A stretch of 64,000 nt of DNA from Eudromia elegans. Its lineage: Eukaryota; Chordata; Aves; Tinamiformes; Tinamidae. The stretch covers positions 372,001 through 436,000 of the forward strand of contig PTEX01000298.1 in the NCBI GenBank assembly GCA_003342815.1, in the 5' to 3' direction. The position numbers were made by a program, and so were the translations under genes. Positions 35,014 to 47,782 of the stretch are shown piece after piece; the stretch's first letter is position 1; each line of letters begins with the position of its first letter. The notes under the pieces were generated by a model that searched no databases, was not told the origin of the DNA, and saw only the letters and a program-made list of their open reading frames with translations.

Positions 35014-37605
35014 ATAATGACAGGACAACTTAAACAGACAGTACTTGCAAAAACAAAAGCCCTTGATGATCAAAATACGCGTGGTTTCATTGGTGGGACT
35101 CAGTGACTTGGGACAGAGCAGGGCAGCTGCTGTACAATACAGGTACCTTGCAGTGAGCAAGTTAATAATTGTTTTAATGTGTCAGTCAAGAAAGAGCGAG
35201 TGTGTAAACAGATTTTAGATAACGAGTGAATTGCCGTGTACTGGGAGGGTTAAATATTGTTCTGCTGCCTTACCTGAACCAGTTAGGTTGTGTTTCACAG
35301 CTTAAAGATATAAGTGATGATAAAAAGGTGCACAGTAAAACTAGCTATTATATGGAATAAGCCATGAAAATTAAAATTTTCTGTATATATTAAATTACTA
35401 CACTTTTTAACCTGTGGATGTAAGAAATTAATAGTGAAATATTAAATGGCAAAAATATTGATATTTTATTATTTTCTTCTTTTCTTTTTTTCAAAGAATA
35501 TTTATAATGAAATCTTTATTTAGTACTAATTCAAAGTTCTAATGCTTAGAGTTCTAATTCAAAATTTACCAAAATATGTAATTTTACATAGATATCGCAT
35601 ATTTGCAATTAAACTTTCCATTACTATAATAAATTGATATGATCTCTTCATTCCAGATGTCACTTTTGTCACAGGAGTTTTGAATTTTAATTCGCTGTTT
35701 TATAAGTTTGGTTGCTAAGCAAACGTATTTCCAATTACAAATGAACTCAGTTTGCACCTCATTCTTGAGAAGGAAAGCTGTTTCCCAAATAGCTCATTAG
35801 TACGATTACGTGAACCCAGAAAGAAAAATATGAGCAGAAAATCCAACAGGAATTTTTGCAAAAAAAAAAATCTTTTGCATTTGCCAGAGGTCACATCTGA
35901 TGCCTGCACACTGGCCCATGACTTCGAGATTCATCATTCCTTTCTTAAAAAAGTAACACAAAACAGAAAATTCCAGAGCTTCCCGAAAATGACTCTGACC
36001 ATTCTGTGTTCTTAAAGACGGTGAAATAAAATCATCAGTGGATTTGCTGCCGTATTCCTCAGGCCAGCAGAGACCCTGCTAAAGTCTGTTGTGTTTTTGT
36101 CCAATACAGACAACCTATGGAGACCAATATGAGCTACCCAGGGACTCTCGAACTGAAACCAAGTCCACAGAGGCTTAAAACAGGAGTCTGTCTTTAGCAA
36201 AGCTTGCCTGATGCTTTGTAATGACAATTTAGAGTTGCTTCATGTTTTAACTTTTCAGAGCCATAGCTTCAGAGAATTGAAGTTTCTTGGGTTTCTTTGA
36301 ATTCTGGAATTTACAGTACAGAACTTATTCATTATTAAAAAGGAAATAGATTTAGAATAGAGTTTCCAGAAGCATCTAAAGGACTTTCTACTTCAAGCTC
36401 TCGGTTTGCTCAGGTCTGCGGCTGAGGACACCACACGTAGCCTGCAGGACCCTACATGCTTTGCTGTGGTGTTGGGTAATGTTGTGAGTGAATGAACTGT
36501 GGGTGGGTGTGTTCATATGGCATGGCTTTCCAAAACAGTCCTGTTGAAACAACTTACAAATGGCCCAAATCCACAATCTATGCAAGACACATCAGTAGAG
36601 AACCAGGCCACACAGCAAGATATGGCAGTGTTATTTTAAGAAAGGAGAAATGTTCCTATAAAATGCTAATATCTTATGTTGACCCTTTCGAGAAAATGCT
36701 GAGTACTTTATATTACCCAGCTGGCGTAGGTAGCTCAGGATGTGTGTGAGTTACTAATATGCAGCCAAAGAATGACAGTACATGCATGAGGATTTCAACA
36801 GGTTCTCCCTTGATCATAATCCATGCCCTGGAGAAATAGAACTAGGCTTAGAAGCCATGGAAATAGGCAAGTCTGAGACAAGTCTATGGCTGAAGTTCAT
36901 GGTTTTATGCTAACAAAAATACTTAAAAATCAAATCCCCAGTGATCAGTTTTGGAGAGGCTCTCTGTCAATAGTTTTGGAGTGAGGTAGATATTTCAAGT
37001 GCATGTAGGTGGTGGATTTAGAATTGTCACATCAAAGTTGAAGTAATATTTATACACTTTTATGTTTGTTTTTTTTACAGGATGTCTGCAATGTTGAAAA
37101 AAGTAGATGAGATGATAAATAGTTAGCAAGCATGGGTGGGGTTGAGTGTATAAAGACTTTGAAATATAAATGAGAAATGGAAAAAAGCTTCTTACTGTTC
37201 AAAGTAATATATGAAAAGCAGCAAGATCAAAGACAAGAATTATTGTACCTGAAACAGAGGGGAGAAAAAATAATAATCCTTGGGGAGTCAGTGGGAGCTA
37301 TTTGGAAAGGAAAACTGATGTCCAGAACATGTTGTGAGGTTTCTCGCTGGTTGGTTCTGTGCTCTGTTCAGAACATGTTCTGCCACTACAGCTCCCATTG
37401 TGTTGGGAACCTAGAGCTGATATCTCAAACACAGGAAGAGAATGAAATATTCTTTCAAACACAATAGGTAGTGCACACTTCCAAAGTCTTTGTTTTAAGC
37501 TCCACGGTTCTATGTGGTTTAGCATGGACACAGGCATACTCGGTCCATTAGGCTAATGCAGAAGGTGATGCTTGACACAAATGCACACTCATGCTGGATT
37601 TATTT
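35014..37605. other. AT-rich intergenic DNA between two CR1 copies
   Basis: No gene or known element recognised. Small frames occur but none is convincing. This is the spacer between oppositely oriented CR1 copies A and B. Confidence 0.5.
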
Positions 37606-37609
37606 ATTT

Positions 37610-38995
37610 CATAGAATCATAGAATGCTTAAGGTTGGAAGGGACCTCTAGAGGTCATCTAGTCCAACCCTCCTGCACACACAGGGTCTCCTAAAGCATGT
37701 GGCACAGGGTGGTGTCCAAGTGGGCTTTGAAGATCTCCAGAGAAGGAGACTCTACCACCTCTCTGGGCAGCCTGTTCCAGTGCTCTGTCACCCTCACTGT
37801 TAAGAAATTCTTTCTCAAGTTCCTATGGAACTTTTGGTGCCTCAATTTGCAGCCATTTCCTCTAGTTCTATCACTGGCCACCACTGAGAAGAGGCCAGCC
37901 CCCTCCTCCTCGCTCTCTGTCTTGAGATATTTATATACATTAATCAGGTCCCCTCTCAGTCTTCTCTTCTCCAGGCTGAAGAGGCCCAGCTCTCTCAGCC
38001 TTTGCTCATAGGGCAGATGTTCCAGGCCCCTAATCATCTTTGTGGCCCTGCGCTGGACTCTCTCTAGCAGCTCCACGTCCCTCCTGCACTGGGGAGCCCA
38101 GAACTGCACACAGTACTCGAGGTGCGGCCTCACCAGGGCTGAGTAGAGGGGCAGAATCACCTCCCTCGACCTGCTGGAGACGCTCTGCTTAATGCACCCC
38201 AAGATCCCATTGGCCTTCTTGGCCACGAGGGCACACTGCTGCCTCATGGTCAGCTTGTCGTCCACCATGACGCCCAGGTCCCTCTCTGCGGGGCTGCTCT
38301 CCAGGAGGTCGGTCCCCAGCCTGGAGGCATGTCTAGGGTTATTCCTCCCCAGGTGCAGGACTCTACACTTGCCCTTGTTGAACTTCATGAGTTTACTTGT
38401 CGCCCAGTTGTCCAGTCTGTCCAGGTCCCTCTGGATGGCAGCGCAGCCCTCAGGGCTGTCAGCTATTCCTCCCAGCTTAGTATCATCAGCAAACTTGCTG
38501 AGGGAGCACTCCATCCCTTCATCCAGGTCGTTAATGAATAAATTGAACAGGACCGGACCAAGGACTGACTCGTGGGAGACACCACTAACCACAGGCCTCC
38601 AGCTGCACTCGGCACCACTGATCACCACCCTCTGAGCCTTGTCGTCCAGCCAATTCCTAATACACCTCACTGTCCACTCATCCAACGCACACTTCAGGAG
38701 CTTTCGCAGCAGGATTCTGTGAGGGACGGTGTCAAAAGCCTTGCTGAAGTCCAGATAGATGACATCCACTGCTCTGCCCTCATCTACCATCTAGTCACCC
38801 CATCACAGAAGGCTATCAGGTTAGTCAAGCATGATCTCCCCTTGGTGAACCCATGCTGGCTACTCCTGAGCACCTTCTTCTCCTCCTCCATGTGCCTGGA
38901 GACAGCAGCCAGGATGAGCTGCTCCATCACCTTTCCAGGGACAGAGGTCAGGCTCAGCGGCCTGTAGTTGCCCGGTTCCTCCTTCTTGCCTTTGC
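37610..38995 (-). mobile_element. CR1 LINE, 5'-truncated copy B (inverted)
   Basis: Reverse-strand CR1 of the same subfamily as copy A, from the 3' tail (catagaatcatagaat at 37610) to an RT-internal truncation near 38995 (the F-K-K/G-N-Y-R region). A 366-codon minus frame (38790-37690) carries D-F-S-K-A-F-D, F-A-D-D-T-K and the shared C-terminus. An indel near 38790 breaks the frame at the T-R-W/V-D-E-G-R-A position. Nucleotide identity with copy A is very high by eye. Confidence 0.96.
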
Positions 38996-40389
38996 CTTAC
39001 CTTTTTTTTAATTTATTTTTATGAATGAATAAGCTGAAGAATGAATGTGTGAATAAAACTCTGATGGATCCAAGTTGAGTATGTGTGACTATCACATCAT
39101 ATATTTCTCTAAAGTGGCAGCTTTTTTAGAGAAGTAAACTCTTGAGGAACAGGTCTCCATTATCCATTTAAAGCAATACAGCAGCCAGTAAAAGAAGTTT
39201 AATGCAACACTGTTTGCTTTAACTTTAGAAGATCAGGAATTTAACAACACAAACTAATCAGAATATGTGAAGTAATTATTAGGTTCAAAAGCATCTGAGG
39301 TTTGTAGCATCCATTTAAGCATCTGAATATAAATCACATGAAACCTTAATCTCTTATAGCATAAATTTTGTGAAACCATGTGAAACCAAGTTAAAATTCA
39401 ACTTTCTTTAATTTATGTTCGTGATGCATAGTTCGTGAAGTCCTTGCTCGTTTGTGTTTTGTTCCGCTGGCTGATGTTGGGTGGAGGTTGCAGTGCTGCT
39501 GCCGCAGAAACCCGCTTCCTCTCCTGCGGTCCAACCACGTGACGTTCCCCCCATCTTCTGCACCAGGTTCTTCTCATCGAGAGCAGGTTCCTCAGATGCA
39601 CCAGCTTTTGTCTTTTTTATCTTCTACTGAAAATATTTGTGTGTCTTCTTTTCCTTTCTTCCTGTTCCCCTCCCCTGCTGTGTATATGTATTCGTGTACT
39701 TCTTTTGGCTTCTTTTTTTTAATGTTCTTTTTCACTGTGTACTGGTATTTTGCCTCCCACTCCCTTTTTTTTTTATATTTTTGGAACATGTTTCTCTTCT
39801 CTTATTACAACTGATTTTCTGTCTCTTGTTTCTTCTCAAGAAGCCATTTCTGCCAGATGTTAGCCCTCAAAAGCAGAAGTATAAAAAAAGAAAAGCCTGG
39901 AAGTCAAAAAGAATTCAACCTTTTATTCTCTACATTCAGTTAAGCATAATATTCAATTTAACTCAATATTACAATGAACTTTCCACAACTAATTGAACTT
40001 AATTCAAGAGTTTTTTTCTGACATTGAGATGTCATTGGTTGGATGTGTTTCTCTGTTCTGACCTTACTCTGTTTCTGAATTGAATTATTTTAAATTCAGC
40101 TGCTTGGTTATGTTTTTTGAAACCAGCATTCCCTCTGCCCTCTACCCTGTCCTCTCACCCGTCCATGATTTCTGCCTGAATTAACGCTCCACAGATTGAA
40201 ATAATAGTGGGAAGGCCATCCCATTCTCTCTCTTGGAGCCCTCTACCTTCTGAGCCCAGTCCTTCGTTTATTCTAATATTGTGTATCACATAAAGAAAGG
40301 AAAAAGCAGAACAGTACTGACTGACATTCTGTGGCACAGGAATGAAGAATGATGCGGTAGTGATGAGGGTGCTGTAGTTAGGACAGTCT

Positions 40390-40515
40390 AAAGACACAGT
40401 CCAGAGAAAGTTTGTTCGTAGAGATAGCATCTTTTATTAGACCAACTGTTTTCACTGAAAAAAAAATGACAAGTTTCTGGGCACGCAAGTCCTTCTTCAG
40501 GCCTGAAATAGAAGC
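40390..40515 (-). repeat. Probable ancient interspersed repeat, family not assigned
   Basis: On the minus strand the segment reads ctgaagaaggacttgcgtgc, then an aaacttgtcat/poly-T stretch, then gttggtctaataaaagat. The combination of 'gaagaagg', 'cttgtc' and 'ttggtctaataaaagat' resembles an interspersed repeat I recall as widespread in amniote genomes, but I cannot name the family with confidence. Confidence 0.4.
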
Positions 40516-43500
40516 AGCAGACCTCAAAGCTATATATATATAAGTGGAGAAGACAGTCTTGTATTTTTTACAGTATGTGTCTATGACCATCTCAAAGAAA
40601 AAGTAGTTGATATCTTGGAAGGACAGAGGTACTAAGGAGGGAACAGAAAGAGGAAGGAGAACCTGAGGGAGAGAGATATCAGGAGGGGACTGAGATTTTA
40701 ATCTGCAGGGAGAGGCCCTGGGAAGGCTTGTGGCTCCATTTTAAGTTGTATTTGTTGTGCTGGCAGTCCAGAGGTGTTGGTTACGTTTTGTCCTTTAACA
40801 GGGCCTAAATTCATGTAGTTTACTTTTGGCCACGGGCAGCATGCTCTGGATAACTTGGTGTTTGCAGGGCCTGTGCAGGGGGAAGAACAGCTCTAGAGGA
40901 CACTCACTGTTTCAGCATAGGACTGTCTTCTAATAAATGGTTATCTTTCAACGTAGGTTCTCATATATGAAATTGTGATTGAAAGTATAAGAGTTTCCTC
41001 TTATATGCATTTTTCTCATACGTTTTGGCATACCAAAACCCTTGTTTCACGTGTTGCTTTCCACGCCCCGCTCATTACTCCAGGACTGTCTAACTGGATC
41101 ATGTAGCCACGGCATTTGCAGGGCTGCCCTGGATAGAAACCCCTGGTGAAAAAACATTCACTTTTATTTTTTCTCTCTCTCATTCTGACCATCTTTTAAA
41201 TGGGATCACCAATGTTTAATATTTCAGTCTTGCTGTTGCTACTAAATGGTTAAGCCTAGAAATAGAAATAACAGAAGCAAATATAAATAGTGCACACACA
41301 GTTGCCAACTCTTCAAATTTTATCAGTCACAGCTTTTTCTTTAAGATGTCTCTGAAGAAGAAAGTCAGATGCAATAAAAATCCTTGAAGAAAAAGTGTCC
41401 AAATATGATCTATCAGTTCAGCAAAATAAAAGCAATAGAGAAGATGCAAATCTTATCTTTTTAATTTAGTCTATTGCCTTTTGGGAAGCTTGACTCATAA
41501 TTCTGCTTCATTTGGGGATGACAGTGCTTTATAAGGGAACTTTCCAAAAGCTGCAGGTTTCCATAGTGCAGCAGGAGAGAAAGGAGCTCCCAGTTGCTGT
41601 GCTGGTTGCACAGCAGCAGTGCAACCAGCCTTGCCCTGTGCTATCCGGCAGCCTCTGATTCACCATCCTAGAAATTTCCAGCGTGCCGATCGGTTTGGGC
41701 TTTTTCTAAGGATTGATGGGTTAAGAAATTCAAGTGCTAGTGAGGGGTAAAGGTTGGATAGGCCATGGATTTGGGAAGTTGGAGAAATAATTTATTTATA
41801 GGAAAAGAAGAAGGAAAGAGAGAGAGAAAGAAAGGGAAGGAAAAAAAGTCATACCATAGGGAGTTGTAGCCGTTCCTAATCTTAAGTATTTCCTGGCCTT
41901 GAAACTGTATCACTTTCTGTTTCTCACCACAATTTCTCCAAATCAATTCAGACTGTGGAACTTTCTTATCTGAGACTGAGACAACATGTTCTCTGAAATG
42001 CCTTTCCCTTTTCTCCTTCTCACAGTAACATGAGAAACATGAAAAATCCTGAGGAATTAATTGCTGATACCAAAGCAAGTGCTTTCTTTTCTCAGCATTT
42101 CTTTAAAGCTTATTTAATTAAGAACAACTCAGGGCTGAGCCAGGCTAAAATTTTTTATTCTCTTCTTTCCAAGTGGAGGAAAAAAAATTGTAAATATTGT
42201 AGATATATTGAGGTACAAAACAAGAAGATAAGGTTTTCACTTTAGAAACAAAATCATCAACTAGTTCTAGACTCAGTGTAAACTTCGTTGGAGAAGCAAT
42301 GGAAAACAGGTGAAAGGCATAAGCTCTAATGCCATGTAAATAGCCACATTCAGCTGATTTAATGGAGATGAGCTGTTTCAATCAGCAGGTAATTTGTCCT
42401 ATTTACTAAAGTAAACTCTTCTTTTTCTTCACATTCCTTAGATCTGTAGTGAGTGCTTAGAAATTGATATAGCAAAAGTATACTTGGAATTACAAGTCTA
42501 ACAGTAAAAATGATCTGAGTTTAAAGCACCAATAAAAACTACTTTGAAAATATTTAGCTGGAAAAAGAAAGGAGGTAGGGGGTAGCTTTAAGCTCAGAAG
42601 GAGCCTTTTTGTTACAAGAATTGCTATTGAAAGGTTATTTTATTCCTTTTCCAGCTCCCACTTGCAAACAGTGGAGTCTCAGAGAGAAATTTTGATCCAA
42701 GTTGATGGAATACTTTTTTTTTTTTCAAAATAAGAATCTTAATACTCAATATGCTTTGCTCAGAAAAATCTTGTTAAAAGTGGAAATCTTAAAAAGAAAG
42801 GCACTGCAAGAACAGTGTGAAGTAATTACTTAGAGGGAAATAAAGGTGTTAAAACCATTGAAGACATATTTATCCAAGGGAAAATTATTTGATCAGTGCT
42901 CTTTAGGTGGAGCTCTACAAATTGACTTTTAACATATTAATGCTACCTCTATCCTATACACAAGTGTGCAAGTCCTCCCGGTGGCTTTTCTTGATCAAGC
43001 AGGTCTGTGTTGCCTGTACACAACAGCACTCTTGCTAGGTACCTGAAAAAGAGGTTTTAAAAGAGCGTTTATGACTTGTGTGTGTACAGCTTTAAATCTG
43101 TTGCAATGCAAAGTCTTCCAGATTCCTAGCCAGCAACCTCACAAATGCTCACAAATTGTTCAAGCAGAGCAGTGTCAGGGCTAAATAAATATATCTAATA
43201 CCTTTTTTCTCTGGTACCTTATTTTTCAAATACTAGTAAATTAGCTTCTGCATTTCTGACAAGCATGAAATTCATATCTCCCATTACAATATGGAAAAGA
43301 AAGTCAGGAGGATTAAGTTATTTGTCAAGGTCGCCCCAGAAGGCAGTGAGAGAGCTCAAATAGTTATTTTCTGCAGCTGAGTCCCTGTGCTTTAACCCTG
43401 GGATCATACAAATGAATGCAGACAGACACCTGACCTGAAAATAGCAGATTTCCAGTTAGGATCACTAATGAGGATTTTAATTAGTTGAGTAAGCTGGAGA

Positions 43501-44147
43501 CAATACAATCAGTAAAACAAACTCGATGACCTAGCAGCCTACTTCTTTCTGAAGGAAACCGTATTCTAGACATACAAATAACAGACATTTCTTGGCCCTT
43601 TTTTTACCAGCTATCACCACAATCTTGCATCACTGATGTCTGATTGATTCCTTTTAAATAATGTTGCCCCTCTGAGAGCATAGATTGTTTATGAGCACTC
43701 TTGTCTGGACTAACGGGCTAGGGCTGGAAGGGCGACGTGCTGGTGGCTTCTGCAGCTCTGCTCCCGTCCATGCCGGTGCATTTGCTAGACCAGGGTCTCT
43801 CGTGCTTCACTCCCCATTAGCAGCCCAGTTTTTCCTAGCCAGACCTCTGCAGCCTGGCAGCACTTGCCTTTCGTCCCGTCCCACCAGTGAATCCCCCTGT
43901 GCTGCAAAGGGAACTTAGAGTACTTTGCCAGCTCCTCTCCCCAGGATCGCATGAGCTTCTCTGCTCCCAGACCCGGCTGCCACTTAGGGAACAACCACCA
44001 AAATAAACTTGTCAGCAGGCCTCGCATCCCAGGTTCTACATCTTATTATTTTAGCACGCTGTCCATTGTGAAAGGTTTGGCAATGGTTATACTGTTACAG
44101 CTTTATATTTATCCAGACTCTCCATCAAAATCCTGTGAGGCGAGTTT

Positions 44148-44183
44148 CTCTTTTAAAGAGCAATCTCTTTTAAAGAGCAATCA
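44148..44183. repeat. Two-copy 17-bp tandem duplication
   Basis: The unit ctcttttaaagagcaat occurs twice in a row. The core tcttttaaaga is close to a perfect inverted repeat, so the duplication may have arisen through hairpin slippage. Confidence 0.7.
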
Positions 44184-46681
44184 AGGATGCTTTCTGGCTG
44201 CAAGATTACGAATGTGTAATAAAAGAGGGAATTTTTACACTTACAAATAGCCTTGCTTGGCTTTGTGTGTTGCAGCCATCACTAGCGAGCCACAGTGTGA
44301 CCCGTTACGCACAGGAGACATCCCTGTCCCAGGGAGCCTGCGGCAGGAGGGTGTGAGGAGGAGGAGGAGGAAGGCTGCGATGTGCTCGCTGGGGGAACAG
44401 CGGGATAGCCGGCATGCCTTGGGATAGCAGCCAGCAGGAATGAGCGCAGCGGGAAGGAAACAGGAGGCAAGCCTTGCCTGAGGTCAGGGAGACTGAAACC
44501 TCCTAATGCCTCCCCAGTTAAACTTCAACCAAGTTTGGGAAGATTACCAGATTATCTGTCATGTTCAAAACTTTCTGCAGTAACACGATCTTTTTCTGCA
44601 AAAGCGGCACATTTTAATGGCATTTGTGAAGCAGCCTTGCAGGGTCAAAAGACTTGTGTACATATCCATCATTTACACACTTTTCCAAACAGAACCTGGA
44701 AACTTTTTGAGTCTATTTTGTCTGTTCTAGAGCCTCCTTTCACTTAATTATTCAACTCTTTCTCCTAAAGCAACCTCAGTTCATTTGGTTTTGAATTACA
44801 TCTGTACTGAGGGATAGGGAGCTTGCCCTATGATTTTTGCTCCACTTATACCCTGAAAAGTACTGGTTTTGTTTCAAAATATGGTCTGATCCTTATGACG
44901 CTCATCCAGATATCAATCAATAGCTTCTTTTTTTAAAAGTTAAAGACCTGATATAAAAGATTATATGGAAGTAATACTCATCTGGAAGAGAAGAATCATT
45001 CTTCAGGTTGCCTATTAGGACTGTAGATCTCATTTATTCCTAGAATAGAACTGGCTTAGCTTCCTTGGTAGTTAAAGTGATAATGAAAACTGAAAGGGAG
45101 TTAGCAGGTACCAATTAAAACGATCAGTCCACATGCGCACCGAACTTGCAATTATAACTTACAGGTTAAGTGATCATGCCACAGAAAGTCTAGGCACTTA
45201 ATAATAAAAAACGTGTTCAAGCTTAATTAGGACATGTCATTAGAGAAATTTTGAGGGGAAGGAAGAAGGGAAAAAAGCAGCAAAGAAAATAAATTATTGC
45301 CCTTATTAACATTGTATAAAATAAAATCAATCTGGAGTGTATCTAACCATGGTAGTGAAATAATTAGAAGGAAAGATTAGAAAAAAAGCAACATAGTGAA
45401 GGAAAAAGTTGAAAAGAATAAGTAAGCTATTAGGGAAAAATCAAAGGATTATGGCTTTCTCAATCTCTGTGTTTGTTCTGCTGTCACTGCTGCCTCTCTG
45501 AGCACTTCTGTGAGGACATTTGAAAGGACTTTAATGAAGGAGGTGAAGGACAGTGCTGAGAAGACATGGCGTGACATGGAAGACGTGGAGTGACACATCA
45601 GCCAGACCTGGAAAGTGCAGAGCAATTACAGGTCCCTCCTGGTCGCCCTCCTTCCCGACTATCAAAGTTAATGTAATTGTTAAAAGCCTGTAATTTTGTT
45701 TCTGGCTTTAAACTATTCCTTCTGTTTGTTTGTTTTGTTTTCTTTAAATCCCCATCTGAATCTTTTGATTTCATGATAATCTCTCCTCTCAAAAATAATA
45801 GAACAACCCCCCCCTACATTCAACAGATTGAATTTCATGATTTCTTTGGGTTTCTTTCCTGGGTTTCCCATGTGGAGGGGTGATGAGCAGCAGCAAACGC
45901 TGTGCTTGCTCCGGCAGCTCTCTGCCATGGCTGCTCAATGTCCTCTGGATTGCAACCATCACACAAGGGGTCCACAAGTAAAGGATGATCCATCAGGGCT
46001 AAGCTAAACCTCCACTGCATGTCTCTCACAGCTGCAGGACTGCTCTTTGTAAGCATTGGGGTCCACCTGTGTTAGTCTGTTGTCTTTCCTGCACATGATT
46101 CCCATTCTCCTCATCAACAGAAGAGGCAAAATCTGCTAGGGCAGCCAGTAGCGACCTGTCCAAGCAACTCAAACCTCATGTTCCTTCTAGAAAACCTCAG
46201 TACAGTGGAATGGGCCTGATAGTGTTCTGATAACCTGTGGAAGTAAGTTTGAATTAACAGTGTTATTATAAAGCAATTGACAAGATGAAAATTTTAGTGC
46301 AAACTCATATCCTTGGAAAGCTTAGAAGTCTGCCTGTGTTCTACGCTGCAGCACTTCTCAGAACATGTACATCAAGGTCTAATTACTGAAGTATCTAAGC
46401 ATGTTCCCATCTTTAATGTGTGGCTTTGAACAAGGCTGCAGTGAAGCGTGGCATTAAGGACATACCTGGATAAAAGTCGATACCTGGGGCTGCACTCTCA
46501 CCCTTTCTCAATGCCATTTGCAGTGTATTTATAATATAAACAACATAAAGAAACAGACAGGGAGTTGAAGAGAAGGGAAAGTAATAAAATAGCTGAAAGC
46601 TAGGCATGATTTCTCTGTAATGCGCTGTATCTCTAAGAAAACTAGTAATAGTTTTCATCAGAGAGCTTTAATCAGAGAGCT

Positions 46682-47782
46682 TGGGCAAGCTCCAGAAGTG
46701 TGGCATAGATGAGTGGACAGTGAGGTGGATTAGGAATTGGCTGGACGACAAGGCTCAGAGGGTGGTGATCATTGGTGCATAGTCCAGCTGGAGGCCTGCG
46801 GTTAGTGGTGTCTCCCACGAGTCAGTCCTTGGTCTGGTCCTGTTCAGTTTATTCATTAACGACCTGGATGAAGGGATGGAGTGCTCCCTCAGTGAGTTTG
46901 CTGATGATATGAAACTGGGAGGAGTAGCTGATAGCCCTGAGGGCTGCGCTGCCATCCAGAGGGACCTGGACAGACTGGACAGCTGGGCGGCGAGTAACCT
47001 CATGAAGTTCAACAAGGGCAAGTGCAGGGTCCTGCACCTGGGGAGGAATAACCCTAGACATGCCTACAGGCTGGGGACCGACCTCCTGGAGAGCAGCCCC
47101 GCAGAGAGGGACCTGGGCGTCATGGTGGACAACAAGTTGACCATGAGGCAGCAGTGTGCCCTTGTGGCCAAGAAGGCCAATGGGATCCTGGGGTGCATTA
47201 AGCAGAGCGTCTCCAGCAGGTCGAGGGAGGTGATTCTGCCCCTCTACTCAGCCCTGGTGAGGCCGCACCTCGAGTACTGTGTGCAGTTCTGGGCTCCCCA
47301 GTGCAGGAGGGATGTGGAGCTGCTGGAGAGAGTCCAGCGCAGGGCCACAAAGATGATTAGGGGTCTGGAACATCTTCGCTATGAGCAAAGGCTGAGAGAG
47401 CTGGGCCTCTTCAGCCTGCAGAAGAGAAGACTGAGAGGGGACCTCATCAATGTGTATAAGTACCTCAAGGGAGAGAGTGAGGAGGATGGGGCCGGCCTCT
47501 TCTCAGTTGTAGCCAGTGATAGAACTAGAGGAAATGGCCACAAATTGAGGCACCAAAAGTTCCACAGGAGCTTGCGAAGGAGTTTCTTACCAGTGAGGGT
47601 GACAGAGCCCTGGAACAGGCTGCCCAGAGAGGTGGTGGAGTCTCCTTCTCTGGAGATCTTCAAAACCCGCCTGGACATCACCCTGTGCCACATGCTCTAG
47701 GAGACCCTGCGTGTGCAGGGGGGTTGGACTAGATGACCGCTACAGGTCCCTTCCAACCCTAGCCATTCTATGATTCTATGAT
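46682..47782 (+). mobile_element. CR1 LINE, 5'-truncated copy C
   Basis: Same subfamily as copies A and B, starting within RT (G-K-L-Q-K-C equivalent at 46682) and ending in attctatgattctatgatt. The 274-codon frame 46876-47700 spans the FADD region (here F-A-D-D-M-K) to the C-terminus. A TAG at about 46780 interrupts the frame just upstream, where copy A reads Glu in G-A-E-S-S-W. It is therefore dead but recent. Confidence 0.96.

Larger units (their letters stand above)
38996..46681. other. Gene-poor intergenic DNA
   Basis: No recognised gene across about 7.7 kb. It holds T-rich stretches near 39600-39850, the repeat-like segment at 40390-40515, a GC-richer patch at 43700-44000 and a GGA-rich run near 44356-44372. 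The scattered frames of 60-120 codons look incidental. Confidence 0.45.

Noticed and set aside
37697-38635. Plus-strand frames antisense to CR1 copy B (and the equivalents opposite copies A and C)
   Set aside because: They are shadows of the CR1 reverse-transcriptase frame and recur at the same place in every copy.
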